Shown: positions 9,989 to 19,697, numbered from the stretch's first letter. The stretch is 64,000 nucleotides of DNA from Euryarchaeota archaeon Ods02 (GCA_028751075.1 JAQZDA010000001.1:20005-84004), one strand, 5' to 3'. Notes: generated by a model from the letters alone, not told the origin. Translations and numbers: made by a program.

Positions 9989-10018
9989 CCTGAAACAGCT
10001 CTCTTCTACCTCATTCTG

Positions 10019-10795
10019 ATGCAGGTCAACCTGTACCCCGCCCCCACCACAGTCGCCGACGCCGACGAGCTCGCCAGCTGGCTGGAGGAGCGAGGCCCCG
10101 TCGAAACGGTGGACGTCCGCCCTCGATTTCTCGACCTGGTGCAGGACGACGCCGACAGCCGCGAGCTCGCGGAGGCGTTCGCCGCCGCCCGCGTGATGTC
10201 GCCGTACGACGAAACCACCGGAAGCCGGATGGAGGGCGTCGTCCGGTACGAGATGCGGGCGCTCGACGACCCCGAACGCAGCGGCGGAGTCCTGTACGAC
10301 GGCTTCCAGGTGCAGCGCGCGCTCTACCCCTACAGCGAAGCAGCCGGCGACGAGGACGCCCTCGACGTCGTCCTCCTCGACCGCGCTCTCGCTACCTGGG
10401 GCAACCACGACGGCCGCTGGCACAAACGCGTCGTCGTCCTCGGCGAACCCGCGTTAGTCAGCGTTCCCGGACTGTACGAGGCGCCGGCGAAGCCCGAGGA
10501 GTACTACAAGGCGAAGCAGAAGCACGCGCTCGCGACGGGTGACGCGCCGCCAAGAGAGGTGCTCGAGAACCAGGTCGAAGGCGACTTCCTCGTCGAAAGC
10601 GACCCCCGGACCACGGAGGCGCTGAAGGGCTACGTGCTCCAGGCGGTCGACTACCACCAGACGGGAGACGCGTTCTGCGAGGCGGAGGGCTGCCGCTTGT
10701 TCAACGCCCACCGGCACGGCGAGCTGTTCGACGCGCAGCTGCGGGGGAGCGAGCTCTGCGGGGAGCACGAGGAGATGTACGGCGGCGACAGCTGA
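10019..10795 (+). CDS. Uncharacterised protein with C-terminal Cys/His site (DUF6775-like?)
   Basis: A 258-residue soluble protein I recognise only as an archaeal/haloarchaeal conserved hypothetical. The N-terminus (QVNLYPAPTTVADADELASW) leads to a mixed alpha/beta region, with PALVSVPGLYEAPAKPEEYY in the middle. The C-terminal 45 residues hold CEAEGCRLFNAHRHGELFDAQ and LCGEHEEMY, a Cys4/His-rich cluster likely to bind zinc; a family of putative archaeal metallopeptidases ends similarly, but HExxH is absent. It lies 30 bases after thi4, so a shared transcript is possible. Function unknown. Confidence 0.75.
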   Translation: MQVNLYPAPTTVADADELASWLEERGPVETVDVRPRFLDLVQDDADSRELAEAFAAARVMSPYDETTGSRMEGVVRYEMRALDDPERSGGVLYDGFQVQRALYPYSEAAGDEDALDVVLLDRALATWGNHDGRWHKRVVVLGEPALVSVPGLYEAPAKPEEYYKAKQKHALATGDAPPREVLENQVEGDFLVESDPRTTEALKGYVLQAVDYHQTGDAFCEAEGCRLFNAHRHGELFDAQLRGSELCGEHEEMYGGDS

Positions 10796-10822
10796 CGGCT
10801 GCAGCAGCGTCTTCCAGAGGCC

Positions 10823-11410
10823 TCAGTCCTTCTTCCACTCCTCGTCGTCTCCGATGCGGCTCGCCGTCGGCCCGCATTGATCCTGGTACTTCGAACCCCT
10901 GTCGCTGCCGTACGGCCGCTCCGCCGGCGACGACAGCTCCGTCAGCACCAGCTGGCTGATACGCATCTCCTCGGGCTTCAGGGCGACGGGTGCGGTGCCG
11001 AGGTTCGACAGCTCTAATGTTATCTGGCCGCGGTAGCCGGGGTCGACGAACCCCGCTGTAGCGTGGACAACGACGGCGAGGCGGCCGAGCGACGACCGGC
11101 CTTCCACTCTCGCGACGAGGTCACGGGGTATGTCCACCGTCTCGTACGTCGTCCCCAGGACAAAGTCCTCGGGGTGGAGGATGTACTCCTCGCCGGACTC
11201 CACGACCTTGCGTTCGGTGTAGTGGTCGGTCTCCTCCTCGCTGTCGGGGTGTATGCATGGGATGTTGGATCGCTGGAACTCCAGGAACTCCCTTCCGAGA
11301 CGCATGTCGACGGATGCGGGCTGCACCTGCAGCTCGGGGTCGTCGAGCGGCTCAATCTTCAGGTCGCCTTCCTCCAGCCTGCGTAGGATGTCGCCGTCCG
11401 ACAACACCAT
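10823..11410 (-). CDS. dcd: dCTP deaminase
   Basis: Deaminates dCTP to dUTP, feeding dTMP synthesis. The trimeric dUTPase-like fold is seen in [20 protein letters not shown] followed by [16 protein letters not shown], with the catalytic Glu in ITLELSN and the N-terminal signature [17 protein letters not shown]. Length (195) matches archaeal Dcd. It is the last gene of a leftward run after pyrE and an HD hydrolase, all nucleotide-related. Nothing decides whether it also has dUTPase activity as in Methanocaldococcus. Confidence 0.93.
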   Translation of the reverse strand: MVLSDGDILRRLEEGDLKIEPLDDPELQVQPASVDMRLGREFLEFQRSNIPCIHPDSEEETDHYTERKVVESGEEYILHPEDFVLGTTYETVDIPRDLVARVEGRSSLGRLAVVVHATAGFVDPGYRGQITLELSNLGTAPVALKPEEMRISQLVLTELSSPAERPYGSDRGSKYQDQCGPTASRIGDDEEWKKD

Positions 11411-11449
11411 GCTACCGACCCCCCCTAGACGACAGCGGTGTCTGATGGT

Positions 11450-12241
11450 TCATAGCTCTAGCCTCCCGACGATGTCGTCCCTGCCTTCGTTGACCGCGAC
11501 TATCTTGACGTAGTCCTCGATCCCGCTTCCCTGTAGCTTCGACTTCAATAAACCGTCTATCTGGTAGACTCCGGCGCTGTTCGTCATCTCTATCTCCACC
11601 AGGATGGGGGAGTCGTACTCCTCGCCGTCCTTCACCCGCACCTTCTCGATAGCCTGGCTGCTGACGGTGTCTATGCTCCGCTGACCGGCGCTGTACGGCA
11701 TCCGGCTGCGGCCTTCCTCCATGTCGAGGGCGTCGGCGACCCTGACGACGCCGGCCTCCGGCGTCAGGGGGTTGCTGCCGCTGTGGTGGCAGACGACGGC
11801 GTGGAGGACGTCACCCTTCATCGCGACCTTCTCCGCGGTCGAGTAGCCGTCGAGGACGTCGTCGAGCAACGGGTTCGCGAGCGTCACCGAGTGTTCCGCA
11901 TGACGTTCGCGGTGGACCATGTGGCCGACGTCGTGTAAGGCGGCGCCGGCGACGGAGACGACGCAGGCGTCCTCGTACCCGAGACCGAGGTCGTGGTCCA
12001 TGACACCCCATTCGACCTCGCCCTCGAGCAGCGACATTATCTCGAGCGCTCGACGCTGCACTATCTCTATGTGCTCGGTGCCGTGGTCGTTGTAACCCAG
12101 TCGTTCGACGGCGTTGGTGTTCTGCGCACGTATGTACGACAGCACCTCCTCGGTGTGCAGGAGGTCGATGACCTCGTTGAGGCGGCCGTCGTCGCAGCCC
12201 GCGATGGAGGCGTCGACCTTCGGCGCACGCTCCGGCGACAC
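11450..12241 (-). CDS. HD-domain phosphohydrolase
   Basis: Metal-dependent HD hydrolase of 263 residues. Ligands appear as His in DHGTEHIEIVQRRALEI, His-Asp in AGAALHDVGHMVHRERHAEH, His-His in HAVVCHHSGSN and Asp in VVRVADALDMEEGRSR. The C-terminal ~70 residues form a beta-rich domain (SPILVEIEMTNSAGVYQID). The GTG start lies only 3 bases after the pyrE stop, so the two are almost certainly cotranscribed, which suggests a nucleotide-related role. The substrate is unknown; the family includes (p)ppGpp, dNTP and cyclic-nucleotide hydrolases. Confidence 0.85.
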   Translation of the reverse strand: MSPERAPKVDASIAGCDDGRLNEVIDLLHTEEVLSYIRAQNTNAVERLGYNDHGTEHIEIVQRRALEIMSLLEGEVEWGVMDHDLGLGYEDACVVSVAGAALHDVGHMVHRERHAEHSVTLANPLLDDVLDGYSTAEKVAMKGDVLHAVVCHHSGSNPLTPEAGVVRVADALDMEEGRSRMPYSAGQRSIDTVSSQAIEKVRVKDGEEYDSPILVEIEMTNSAGVYQIDGLLKSKLQGSGIEDYVKIVAVNEGRDDIVGRLEL

Positions 12242-12244
12242 AGG

Positions 12245-12805
12245 TCAGGCCTCCTCCGTCGTACCTGTCTCGACCTCGTCTTCGGCGTCCAGCAGCTCCT
12301 CCGCCGTCGTCAACGCATGCACCTCCACGCCCGCATTCTCGAGGTTCTCGCGGCCGCCCTCCTGCCGGTCGACGACCACGACGATGTCGTTCACCACTGC
12401 GCCGGCGGCGCGGAGCTTCTCCACGGCTTCGACCGCGCTTCCGCCCGTCGTTATGATGTCCTCAACCACCACGACCTCCTCGCCTTCCTCGAGCTCGCCC
12501 TCTATCGCGTTGCCGGTGCCGTACTCCTTCTCCTCCTTCCGTGCGATGACGTAGGGTAAGCCGCTCTCTATCGAGGCGGCGGCGGCGAGCGGTACCGCAC
12601 CCAATGCGACGCCCGCGATCTTCTTCGCGTCGAGGTCGTAAAGGACGTCTGCGACCGCTGCGGCGACCGCTTCGAGCGCGTCGGGGTCGGTCTGGAAGGC
12701 GTACTTGTCGACGTAGTAGCTGCTCTCTTTCCCGCTCGACAAGGTGAAGTCGCCGTACAGCACTGCTTCGCTTTCTACGAGCGCTTCGACGACGGGGTCC
12801 GTCAC
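12245..12805 (-). CDS. pyrE: Orotate phosphoribosyltransferase
   Basis: Adds the phosphoribosyl group to orotate in pyrimidine synthesis. The PRPP-binding motif is [20 protein letters not shown] near residue 110, and [20 protein letters not shown] at the N-terminus is the family signature around the orotate site. Core length is normal; the last ~15 residues are a Thr/Glu-rich tail. It lies between carS upstream (37-base gap) and the HD hydrolase downstream (3-base gap), with dcd further on. Confidence 0.93.
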   Translation of the reverse strand: MTDPVVEALVESEAVLYGDFTLSSGKESSYYVDKYAFQTDPDALEAVAAAVADVLYDLDAKKIAGVALGAVPLAAAASIESGLPYVIARKEEKEYGTGNAIEGELEEGEEVVVVEDIITTGGSAVEAVEKLRAAGAVVNDIVVVVDRQEGGRENLENAGVEVHALTTAEELLDAEDEVETGTTEEA

Positions 12806-12842
12806 CTCTCGCTCCCTCCTTCGGCTCCTCGGTGTTCGTTCA

Positions 12843-13388
12843 TCAGTAGGGTTCGTCCTTGAGGTCGAGTTGATACGCTATAAAGTTCGTGGAAACGTGG
12901 AGCAGCGGGGTGATGACCACGACGACGGCGATCACCGGCAGCGTGAACTGCTCGACGAACCAGCCGTGGCTGAGCGGCAGCGTCACGGCGAACGCTCCGA
13001 CGACGAAGTCCAGCTGGTCGAGCGGCGGCATCGGTTTCCCGCGTTCCCGTCCGCTCCGGCGTTTCACGAACGACGCTCCTATGTCGCCGAGGATGGCGCC
13101 GAACGCGAGGCCGAACGCCGCGAGGACGGGGAACTCTGGCAGCGTGGCGCCGGCGACCTCCAGCGGCGCCAGTTGGTTCAGCAGCAGGGCGAGCACGAAG
13201 CCCGCGAGCACTCCGCCGGCGCTCCCCCGCCAGGTCTTCCCGTCGCCGAGCAACCGGTCGCCCTTCCACGTTCGACCGCCGTCGATGGCGGGGCCGCCGC
13301 CCGCGAGGACGGCGGCGTTGTTGGGTACGTACGCCGGCAGCATCAGGTAGAACGCGAGCACGACCGTCGCCAGGGCTTCCTCTAACAT
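12843..13388 (-). CDS. carS: CDP-archaeol synthase
   Basis: Integral membrane enzyme that activates the archaeal ether lipid DGGGP with CTP, giving CDP-archaeol for polar lipid synthesis. 181 residues with five hydrophobic segments; the conserved polar loops are [20 protein letters not shown] near the N-terminus and [20 protein letters not shown] in the middle, which carry the Asp and Arg/Lys residues of the CTP-transferase site. Length and order match archaeal CarS (DUF46). It follows gatE (100-base gap) and precedes pyrE on the same strand. Confidence 0.93.
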   Translation of the reverse strand: MLEEALATVVLAFYLMLPAYVPNNAAVLAGGGPAIDGGRTWKGDRLLGDGKTWRGSAGGVLAGFVLALLLNQLAPLEVAGATLPEFPVLAAFGLAFGAILGDIGASFVKRRSGRERGKPMPPLDQLDFVVGAFAVTLPLSHGWFVEQFTLPVIAVVVVITPLLHVSTNFIAYQLDLKDEPY

Positions 13389-13487
13389 GGTGCGAAACAG
13401 CCGCGTACGGCGAAAAGGATTACGGTACAGCGCAAGGGAGTACGTCGGGCGTCGAACCCACGTGTTCTACAGTCACAGGTCGAGCTG

Positions 13488-15341
13488 TCACATCCGCTCC
13501 TGGAGCTTCTCCCGAAGGACGTCGCTCACCAGCTCACCGTCCGCCTTACCACGCATCTCACCCATGACGACGCCCATCAGCGCGCTGAACGCCTCCATAC
13601 CCTGCTCCTCCACCATCTCCTCCTTGTCGTCGAGGACGTCCTCGACAACGCCTCCGACGGCCTCACGGGCGGCGCTGCCGAGATCCGCTTCCTCCACCGC
13701 CTCCTGGGGCGTGGCGCCGTCGGCGGCTTTCCGGAGTATCTCCGGCACAGCTTCCTTCGCGACCTCGTCCTCCAAGACGAGGTCGAAGGTCTCCAGGAGG
13801 TCGTTGTCGGATATCGCAGAGGTGTCGACGTCGTCCCGCCGTAGCTCGACGAGCGTGCCTTCGAGCGTGGTGGCGGCGAGCCCGGGGTCGACTCCTCGGT
13901 CGACGGCTTCCTCGTAGACGGGCATCTGTTCGCCGAACGCGACCTGACGCGCGAGATCCTCGTCGAGGCCGTGTTCTTCGGCGTATCGGTCGGCGCGTTC
14001 GTCGAGCATCGTAGGTTCCTGGACGTCGAAGTCGTGGAGGTCGACGGGGTATACGTCGGTCTCGGGGTACATCCGTGCGGCGCCGGGCAGCGGCCTGAGG
14101 TAGCTGCTGGTGCCGTCTTCGTGGGCGTCACGTGTCTCCTCCGGCACGCCTTCGAGCGCTTCCTCCGCGCGTTCCCCGACGGCCTCTATCGCGCTCTCCG
14201 CGACGTCGGGGGTGTCGGCTACGATGCAGACGGCGTCCTCCGCCGCTGCGTCGACTGCGCTCCTCAGGGCTTCGACCTCGTCCTCGGTTACGCCGTACGC
14301 GGGTAGCTCGTCGGTGTGGAAGACGCCGCCGGCGCCGCGTTTCTGGGCTCGGTCGCTGAACTCCGTCCCGAGCCTGCGGTCGGGCTGTATCTCCCGTCCG
14401 ACGACTCCGTCGAAACCCCGGAGATGGACGGCGTAGACCGCGCCGCCGTCGGAGAGAGCGCCGCTGATGACGCCGCTCTCTGTGTCCTCGAACACCTCTG
14501 TGACGTCGTGGACGCCGCCAACCTCCGCGTCCCGGCTCTGAAGCTCGCTCCGTATCTCCAGGAGCTTCCGCTGCCGCTCGACCTCGTTCTCGACGAGGTC
14601 GCTGATGCCTGCGAGGTCCTGCACGCCTTTCATCTCGACGCGTGCGCCGTCTTCGATGCTTACGTTGAGGTCCTGTCGGATGGTTCCGAGCCCGCGCTTC
14701 ACCTTCCCAGTCGACCGGAGCACGGTGCCGAGCTTCTCCGCCGCCTCCTGCGCCTGCTCCGGCGACCGGATGTCCGGCGCCGTCCCTATCTCCACGAGCG
14801 GTATGCCGAGCCGGTCGAGCGAGAACACCGGGCCGGCGTCGCGTTCTCCGACGCGGCGTGCGCTTTCCTCCTCGAGCGCGAGCGCGTCGACTCGCACCGG
14901 GCCGTCGCTGGTGTCGAGCCTGCCGTCGTAGGCGACCATGGCGGTGCGCTGGAACCCCGTGGTGTTGCTGCCGTCGATCACTATCTTCCGCATCACGTGG
15001 GCTTCGTCGACGCGGCTCATGTCCAGGGCTTCGGCGACTGTCAGGGCGGTTTGGAGGGCTTCTCTGTCGACTGGCTGCGGTGGTTCCTCGTCCTCTTCGA
15101 CGAGGCAGGTCGAGTCGTATCCGAGGTAGGTGAACAGGCGGTCGGCGCGGCTCTCCTCCAATGCGGCCTGGTCGACCTCGCCGAGCTCGCTGTAGGTGGG
15201 ATGGAGGTACCGCTGGAACTCGTGGCTGCTGTCTTCCTCCTCACGTAGCTCCGTCGGGCAGTTGCAGAACAGCTTCGTCGCGGTGTCGAGCTGCTGATGT
15301 ATCTCGAGTCCGACCATCAGCCCGAGGTCGCTGTAGTCCAT
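13488..15341 (-). CDS. gatE: Glu-tRNA(Gln) amidotransferase subunit E
   Basis: tRNA-binding subunit of the archaeal GatDE complex, which converts Glu-tRNA(Gln) to Gln-tRNA(Gln). It opens with DLGLMVGLEIHQQLDTATKLF, the GatB/GatE cradle signature, with Cys residues in LFCNCP. An AspRS-like GAD insert lies around residues 280-420, and the C-terminal YqeY-type domain ends AFSALMGVVMGEMRGKADG. At 617 residues it is full length. Its partner gatD is not in this window, as is common when the two genes are unlinked. Confidence 0.95.
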   Translation of the reverse strand: MDYSDLGLMVGLEIHQQLDTATKLFCNCPTELREEEDSSHEFQRYLHPTYSELGEVDQAALEESRADRLFTYLGYDSTCLVEEDEEPPQPVDREALQTALTVAEALDMSRVDEAHVMRKIVIDGSNTTGFQRTAMVAYDGRLDTSDGPVRVDALALEEESARRVGERDAGPVFSLDRLGIPLVEIGTAPDIRSPEQAQEAAEKLGTVLRSTGKVKRGLGTIRQDLNVSIEDGARVEMKGVQDLAGISDLVENEVERQRKLLEIRSELQSRDAEVGGVHDVTEVFEDTESGVISGALSDGGAVYAVHLRGFDGVVGREIQPDRRLGTEFSDRAQKRGAGGVFHTDELPAYGVTEDEVEALRSAVDAAAEDAVCIVADTPDVAESAIEAVGERAEEALEGVPEETRDAHEDGTSSYLRPLPGAARMYPETDVYPVDLHDFDVQEPTMLDERADRYAEEHGLDEDLARQVAFGEQMPVYEEAVDRGVDPGLAATTLEGTLVELRRDDVDTSAISDNDLLETFDLVLEDEVAKEAVPEILRKAADGATPQEAVEEADLGSAAREAVGGVVEDVLDDKEEMVEEQGMEAFSALMGVVMGEMRGKADGELVSDVLREKLQERM

Positions 15342-15478
15342 GGCGGTAGAGAGAGTACGCTATCCCATAACGCTAACGTCCTGGTTCAGTCGGTAGCCCC
15401 TGGAGATTGTACGACGGACGCAGTACAGTCGGTTATCCACGGGGCAAAGCTACTAAGTAGGGAGTTTTTACGCCCTGT

Positions 15479-17167
15479 ATGTTCAGCTGGCTGAGGGCGA
15501 TGGGGCGGTGGATCGAGGCGAACGTGGTGCTGGCGCCACTGGTGATTACCCACATCCGAGACGTCAAACGGTTCATGTTGTTCGGCGGTCCAAGGGATCT
15601 ATCGCCGGAGGACCGGCGGGAGCGCGGCCGCAGGATACGTCTGGCTTGCGAGCGACTGGGGGTCACGTACATCAAGCTCGCGCAGTTCCTGACGACGCGC
15701 CCCGATTACGTGCCGCCGGAGTACATGGAGGAGCTGGAGAAGCTTCAGGACGAGGTTCCGCCGTCGCCTTTCGAGGAGGTGGAGAAGGTCGTCGAGGAGG
15801 AGCTTGGGCCGATAGACGAGGTGTTCGAGGAGTTCGAGCGCGAACCAATCAGCGGTGCGTCTATCGCGCAGGTTCATCGGGCGAAGCTCGACGGCCGATG
15901 GGTGGCGGTGAAGATACAGCGTCCGGGTCTAGAGGAGACGGTGAAGGCGGATCTCCTGATGTTACGGTTCGTGAAGCCTCTGGCGTCTGGTTTCCTCCGT
16001 CTCGTCGGTCAGCGATCTCACGCGGACACCGTCGACGGCATCATCGGGATGTTCATGGAGAACATCGTGCTGGAGATGGACTTCGGCCGAGAGAAAGAGA
16101 TAATGGACGAGATACGTCGACACGTTGCTGAAGACGACGACGTCGACGATATCGTGATACCGGAGACCGTCGACGACCTCTGCACGGACCGCGTGATAAC
16201 GATGGAGTACGAGCCAGGGGTGAAGATCAAGGACGTCGACAGGCTTGAGGAGATGGAGGTCGGGCTGGAGCACGTTGTGGAGACGGTGACGGACATCTAC
16301 CTCCGGATGCCGTTCGACTACGAGGTGTTCCAGGCGGACCCGCATTACGGGAACATCGCGGTCAACGAGGACGGAGAGGTCGTCGTCTACGACTACGGTA
16401 TCGCGATGTCGATAGGGGAGTTCGACGACGAACGCGAAAGCGAGGAGCTCTTGCAGGCGTTCGAAGCGTTGTTCGTGGGTATCGGGCTTCAGGACGCAGA
16501 CGTCGTGGTGAACTCGATGATAGACATGGACGTCATCGACCCCGGAGACCCAGACATGGACATGGACACCATACACGGTCTCGCGGAGATACTGATAGAG
16601 GACGTCGGCGGAGGCGGGATACAGCACGAGGACGTGGAGAAGGTGGAGGAGATGATGATGGAGGAGATGGGCGACCATCCCCTGCATCTGCATCAGGACG
16701 TGATACTGCCGTTCCGGACCACGGTCGGGATAGAAGGCCTGTGTGCGAACGTGCTGCCGGAGTACGACTTCAGCCAGAAGCTCGCGGAGTTCTTCGTCGA
16801 AGGCGGCGTCGAAATCGACAGCCGGTTCATGGAGGACGTCGTCGGCGAGTACGAGGAGGAACGGGAACGCCGCCGCCGGAGACGCAACAGGAAGAGGAAC
16901 GCATTACGCGTCGGGGTTGGTGGGGGTTCGGTCGCGGTCGCCGTGGCTGCGGCTGCGGCGTTCGGCCCGGTATCGCTGCCGGCGGCTGCCGCGTACGTCC
17001 TGGCCGGGTTCGGCGGTCTTTACGTCTGGAACACGTTCCAGGAACGCGGGCCTGTGGGGCCGACGCAGTACGCAACAAGGTACAGGATGGAGCAGTGGGA
17101 GGAGGAAGACGGAACCCGGGAGGGTGAGGTCCAGGGTGCTGATACTGCGGAGGCGGAGCTAGACTGA
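15479..17167 (+). CDS. UbiB/AarF-type (ABC1/ADCK) atypical kinase, first paralogue
   Basis: Member of the ADCK/UbiB family linked to isoprenoid quinone synthesis, 562 residues. Motifs in order: YIKLAQFLTTRPDYVPPEY (the KxGQ region, here with Ala for Gly), GASIAQVHRAKL (Ala-rich loop), VAVKIQRPG (ATP-site Lys), FQADPHYGNIAVNEDG and VVVYDYGIA (DYG for the usual DFG). The C-terminus has a basic stretch (ERERRRRRRNRKRN) before two hydrophobic segments rich in Ala/Val, so it is membrane-anchored at that end. A second copy lies at 29061. It is a single-gene unit, divergent from gatE. Confidence 0.88.
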   Translation: MFSWLRAMGRWIEANVVLAPLVITHIRDVKRFMLFGGPRDLSPEDRRERGRRIRLACERLGVTYIKLAQFLTTRPDYVPPEYMEELEKLQDEVPPSPFEEVEKVVEEELGPIDEVFEEFEREPISGASIAQVHRAKLDGRWVAVKIQRPGLEETVKADLLMLRFVKPLASGFLRLVGQRSHADTVDGIIGMFMENIVLEMDFGREKEIMDEIRRHVAEDDDVDDIVIPETVDDLCTDRVITMEYEPGVKIKDVDRLEEMEVGLEHVVETVTDIYLRMPFDYEVFQADPHYGNIAVNEDGEVVVYDYGIAMSIGEFDDERESEELLQAFEALFVGIGLQDADVVVNSMIDMDVIDPGDPDMDMDTIHGLAEILIEDVGGGGIQHEDVEKVEEMMMEEMGDHPLHLHQDVILPFRTTVGIEGLCANVLPEYDFSQKLAEFFVEGGVEIDSRFMEDVVGEYEEERERRRRRRNRKRNALRVGVGGGSVAVAVAAAAAFGPVSLPAAAAYVLAGFGGLYVWNTFQERGPVGPTQYATRYRMEQWEEEDGTREGEVQGADTAEAELD

Positions 17168-17192
17168 CCGACCTGGGTTACGGCAGGCTGCG

Positions 17193-18251
17193 CTACCTCT
17201 CTTCGAACCGATGGTCTCCGGGTTCCCCGCGGAGGACGTAGACGGGGAAGCCGTGGCTCTTGAGATGCGCCGTCATCTTCGACTGCCTGCGGCTCATATG
17301 GCTGCCGCCGCGTTTCACCTCGACGAAGCAGTCCTCCGTCGGCCGCCACCGATCTCCCCAGCCACTGTGTCCGTCGGCTTCGACGAAGTAGTCGGGTATG
17401 CCGGACAGCGAAGCGGTGAACTTCCGCTGCAGCGTGCTATGTACGTCGGGATACAGGCTGCGGAGGGCTTCCGACGAGGGACGGTGCGGTGTGAGCCCGC
17501 GTTCCCTGCATAGCTCCTCGAAGTACCGTTCGAACTCCCTGCCTCGTTCCTGGTTCTCCGACGACGTCAGACTGGAGTCCGAGACGAACCCTGCTTCCTT
17601 GACGTAGCTCCAGATACGGCCTTCGACGCGCCGAAGGACTCCGTGACGGGCGAGCGCGGGGTAAGGCGACTCCTCCGTCCGCGTCAGCTGGCGGAGGTCG
17701 GACTTAGTGTCGACGTCCTCCGAGTGCCTGCGGAGCGCGGTGAAGCAAGTGTCGTCGACCTTGCGCTGGCCGCCTCTAGATAGATGGCTCTCTACGTCGA
17801 CGACGGAGCCTTCGCCGGAGGTGCCCCCGTATATCGCACGGACCTCGCTGTCGACGCCGCGGACGACCTCACGGACGTAGTAGTCCGACAGCGGACCGTC
17901 GCCTTCGAAGGCTTCCTGGAAGACGCCGTCTGCGGGTTGGACCTCGACGTCATGGACGACTGTAGACAGGGCTTCGTCGGCGACGGCTTCCGCTACGTCC
18001 TCGGTGGCTTCGACGGAGTCCGCGGAGACGACGACTGCTCCGTCGCCGACATCGAGAACACCCACTCCGTGGTTTCCGTCGACGACGTCGAGGTAGCAGC
18101 TGAAGCATAGGTTTCGGACGTCTTCCTTCGACCACGCGACACCGCTGGAGACACGTGCGTCGGTGTATACGCAGGCGCCGGTGGAGCCGCAGCGGCTGCA
18201 GCTGTCCCGCCTGTGGTCGAAGTACGCCATCGTCGTTGTAGACGTGCTCAT
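17193..18251 (-). CDS. Zinc-finger protein with C-terminal VRR-NUC-like nuclease domain
   Basis: A 352-residue protein with two recognisable ends. Residues ~17-55 contain CSRCGSTGACVYTD and later CFSCYLD, a CxxC...CxxC treble-clef-like finger. The C-terminal ~110 residues resemble a PD-(D/E)xK nuclease of VRR-NUC type: GREFERYFEELCRERGL, then GIPDYFVEADG, CFVEVKRGG and SRRQSKMTAHLKSHGFPVYV, giving Glu, Pro-Asp, Glu-x-Lys and Gln at the expected spacing. The middle part is not recognised. Its start abuts the stop of the TSUP gene, so both may share a transcript. The nuclease call is by motif only. Confidence 0.65.
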   Translation of the reverse strand: MSTSTTTMAYFDHRRDSCSRCGSTGACVYTDARVSSGVAWSKEDVRNLCFSCYLDVVDGNHGVGVLDVGDGAVVVSADSVEATEDVAEAVADEALSTVVHDVEVQPADGVFQEAFEGDGPLSDYYVREVVRGVDSEVRAIYGGTSGEGSVVDVESHLSRGGQRKVDDTCFTALRRHSEDVDTKSDLRQLTRTEESPYPALARHGVLRRVEGRIWSYVKEAGFVSDSSLTSSENQERGREFERYFEELCRERGLTPHRPSSEALRSLYPDVHSTLQRKFTASLSGIPDYFVEADGHSGWGDRWRPTEDCFVEVKRGGSHMSRRQSKMTAHLKSHGFPVYVLRGEPGDHRFEER

Positions 18252-19016
18252 TCACATTAAGCCGCGCGCCATCATCCGAAGCGCCACCAGCAGCAGGAGG
18301 ACGCCGAAGACGCGGCGGACCGCCTCTTTCGGAACGTAACGGGCGAGCGTGGGGCCGGCGTACGCGCCGACTGCGACGCCGACTATCAACGGGGCTGCGT
18401 ACTCGGGCACGAGGTTCGCCTGCTGCCACTGTTTCAGGGAGGCGGAGACGGCGCCGGGGAACATCGCGAACAGCGAGGTCGCGACGGCGCGGGTTATCGT
18501 CAATCCGAGTACGAGGGTCAACGCCGGCACCATGAGGCTGCCGCCCCCGATGCCGAACAGACCGCTGCTGAAGCCGACGACTCCTCCGAACGCGAACACC
18601 AGAGTCTGCTGGAGACGGGGCGGGAGGTCGAGGAAGCTGTCGAATCCGCCGGTGCCGCGGTCGACTGCCATGCGGTAGCCGGGGTAGAGGAGGAAGACGC
18701 CGAACAGTATGGAGAGGGTTTCGTCGGGTAGTACGTCGCTGGCGACGGCGCCGAGGTAGGCGCCGACGACCGTCATCGGCATCAAGGTGAAACCGAGTCG
18801 GAGGTCGACCTGTCCGTCTCGGAGGTAGCCGGCGCCGGCGACGAGACTGGTGAAGGCGACTGCGGCGATGGAGGTTCCGACCGCTAACCGCATCTCGCAG
18901 ACGTAGCCTCCGAACACCAGCAGTGGTACGATGAATCCGCCGCCTCCGACGCCGAGCAACGCGGAGACTACGCCTATGGCGACGGCGGCGGCGAACAACG
19001 CGGCTATCTCCAGCAC
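18252..19016 (-). CDS. TSUP (TauE/SafE) family membrane permease
   Basis: Predicted anion permease related to sulfite/sulfonate exporters, 254 residues with about eight transmembrane segments. Both halves carry the repeated family motif: ALLGVGGGGFIVPLLVFGGY near the N-terminus and SSGLFGIGGGSLMVPALTL in the second half. The GTG at 19014-19016 is chosen as start because the first membrane helix begins directly after it and the reading frame further upstream is polar and covers the divergent MBL gene. The following nuclease gene starts at the adjacent base. The substrate is not decidable. Confidence 0.85.
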   Translation of the reverse strand: MLEIAALFAAAVAIGVVSALLGVGGGGFIVPLLVFGGYVCEMRLAVGTSIAAVAFTSLVAGAGYLRDGQVDLRLGFTLMPMTVVGAYLGAVASDVLPDETLSILFGVFLLYPGYRMAVDRGTGGFDSFLDLPPRLQQTLVFAFGGVVGFSSGLFGIGGGSLMVPALTLVLGLTITRAVATSLFAMFPGAVSASLKQWQQANLVPEYAAPLIVGVAVGAYAGPTLARYVPKEAVRRVFGVLLLLVALRMMARGLM

Positions 19017-19077
19017 AGGTGTTCCGGCGGCGCGTCCGAAGGTAGGTCTTTTCTTTCGCCGCCATCTCTTGACGTCT

Positions 19078-19668
19078 ATGCGCGTCACGAACCTGACGGA
19101 GAGGTCGATGGAGTTCACGTCGAACGCGTTCCTCGTGGAACCCGGTGAAGGCGAGAGCGGTCGCTCGGTTCTGGTGGACGCCGGCAGCGACGAAAGCGCG
19201 TTCGACGGGGTCGACGACGTCGACGCACTGGTGCTGACGCACACGCACCCCGACCACGTCGGCGCAGTCGAATACGTCGTCAGCCGGTACGGCGTCGAGG
19301 TGTGGGCGCCTGACGAGAGCTACTCGAACGCCGACCACCGCTTGAGGGACGGCGACTCTGTGGAGATGGCTGGCGAGGAGTTCACGGTGCTGGAGACACC
19401 CGGGCACAAGGACGAACACGTCTGCCTGTACTGCGAGACCGAGGGCGTATTGTTCAGCGGCGACCTCGTCTTCCCCGGCGGCTCCTTCGGACGAACCGAT
19501 CTCGGGGAGGGAGACGGTGAGGTGCTGGTGGAGAGCATCCGGAAGGTGCTGGAGTACACGGAGGGTAAGCCGCTGCGTGAGCTACATGCCGGACATCAGC
19601 CTAGCGTGGAGGGTGACGTCCGCAGACACGTCGAGGCTTCGTTGAGGAACGCGGAAGCGATGGTTTAG
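19078..19668 (+). CDS. Metallo-beta-lactamase-fold hydrolase (glyoxalase II-like)
   Basis: A 196-residue single-domain MBL protein. Metal ligands: THTHPDHVGAVEYV (HxHxDH), His in TPGHKDEHVCLY, Asp in LFSGDLVFPGGSFGRTDLG, and the last His in ELHAGHQPS. The size and GSFGRTDL wording resemble type II glyoxalases and persulfide dioxygenase relatives. The ATG at 19078 is used because residues before it would be encoded opposite the divergent permease and lack similarity. Hydrolysis of a thioester such as lactoylglutathione is a family guess; haloarchaea use other thiols. Confidence 0.85.
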   Translation: MRVTNLTERSMEFTSNAFLVEPGEGESGRSVLVDAGSDESAFDGVDDVDALVLTHTHPDHVGAVEYVVSRYGVEVWAPDESYSNADHRLRDGDSVEMAGEEFTVLETPGHKDEHVCLYCETEGVLFSGDLVFPGGSFGRTDLGEGDGEVLVESIRKVLEYTEGKPLRELHAGHQPSVEGDVRRHVEASLRNAEAMV

Positions 19669-19697
19669 ACAGAGGGTTATGTCGAAGTGTTAGGTGG

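Noticed and set aside
14316..15248. 310-codon plus-strand frame opposite gatE
   Set aside because: gatE is unmistakable; this is a shadow produced by the GC-rich third positions.
17950..19419. 489-codon Arg/Pro-rich frame on the minus strand
   Set aside because: It overlaps the TSUP, nuclease and MBL genes out of frame; high-GC DNA makes such long Arg-rich shadows.
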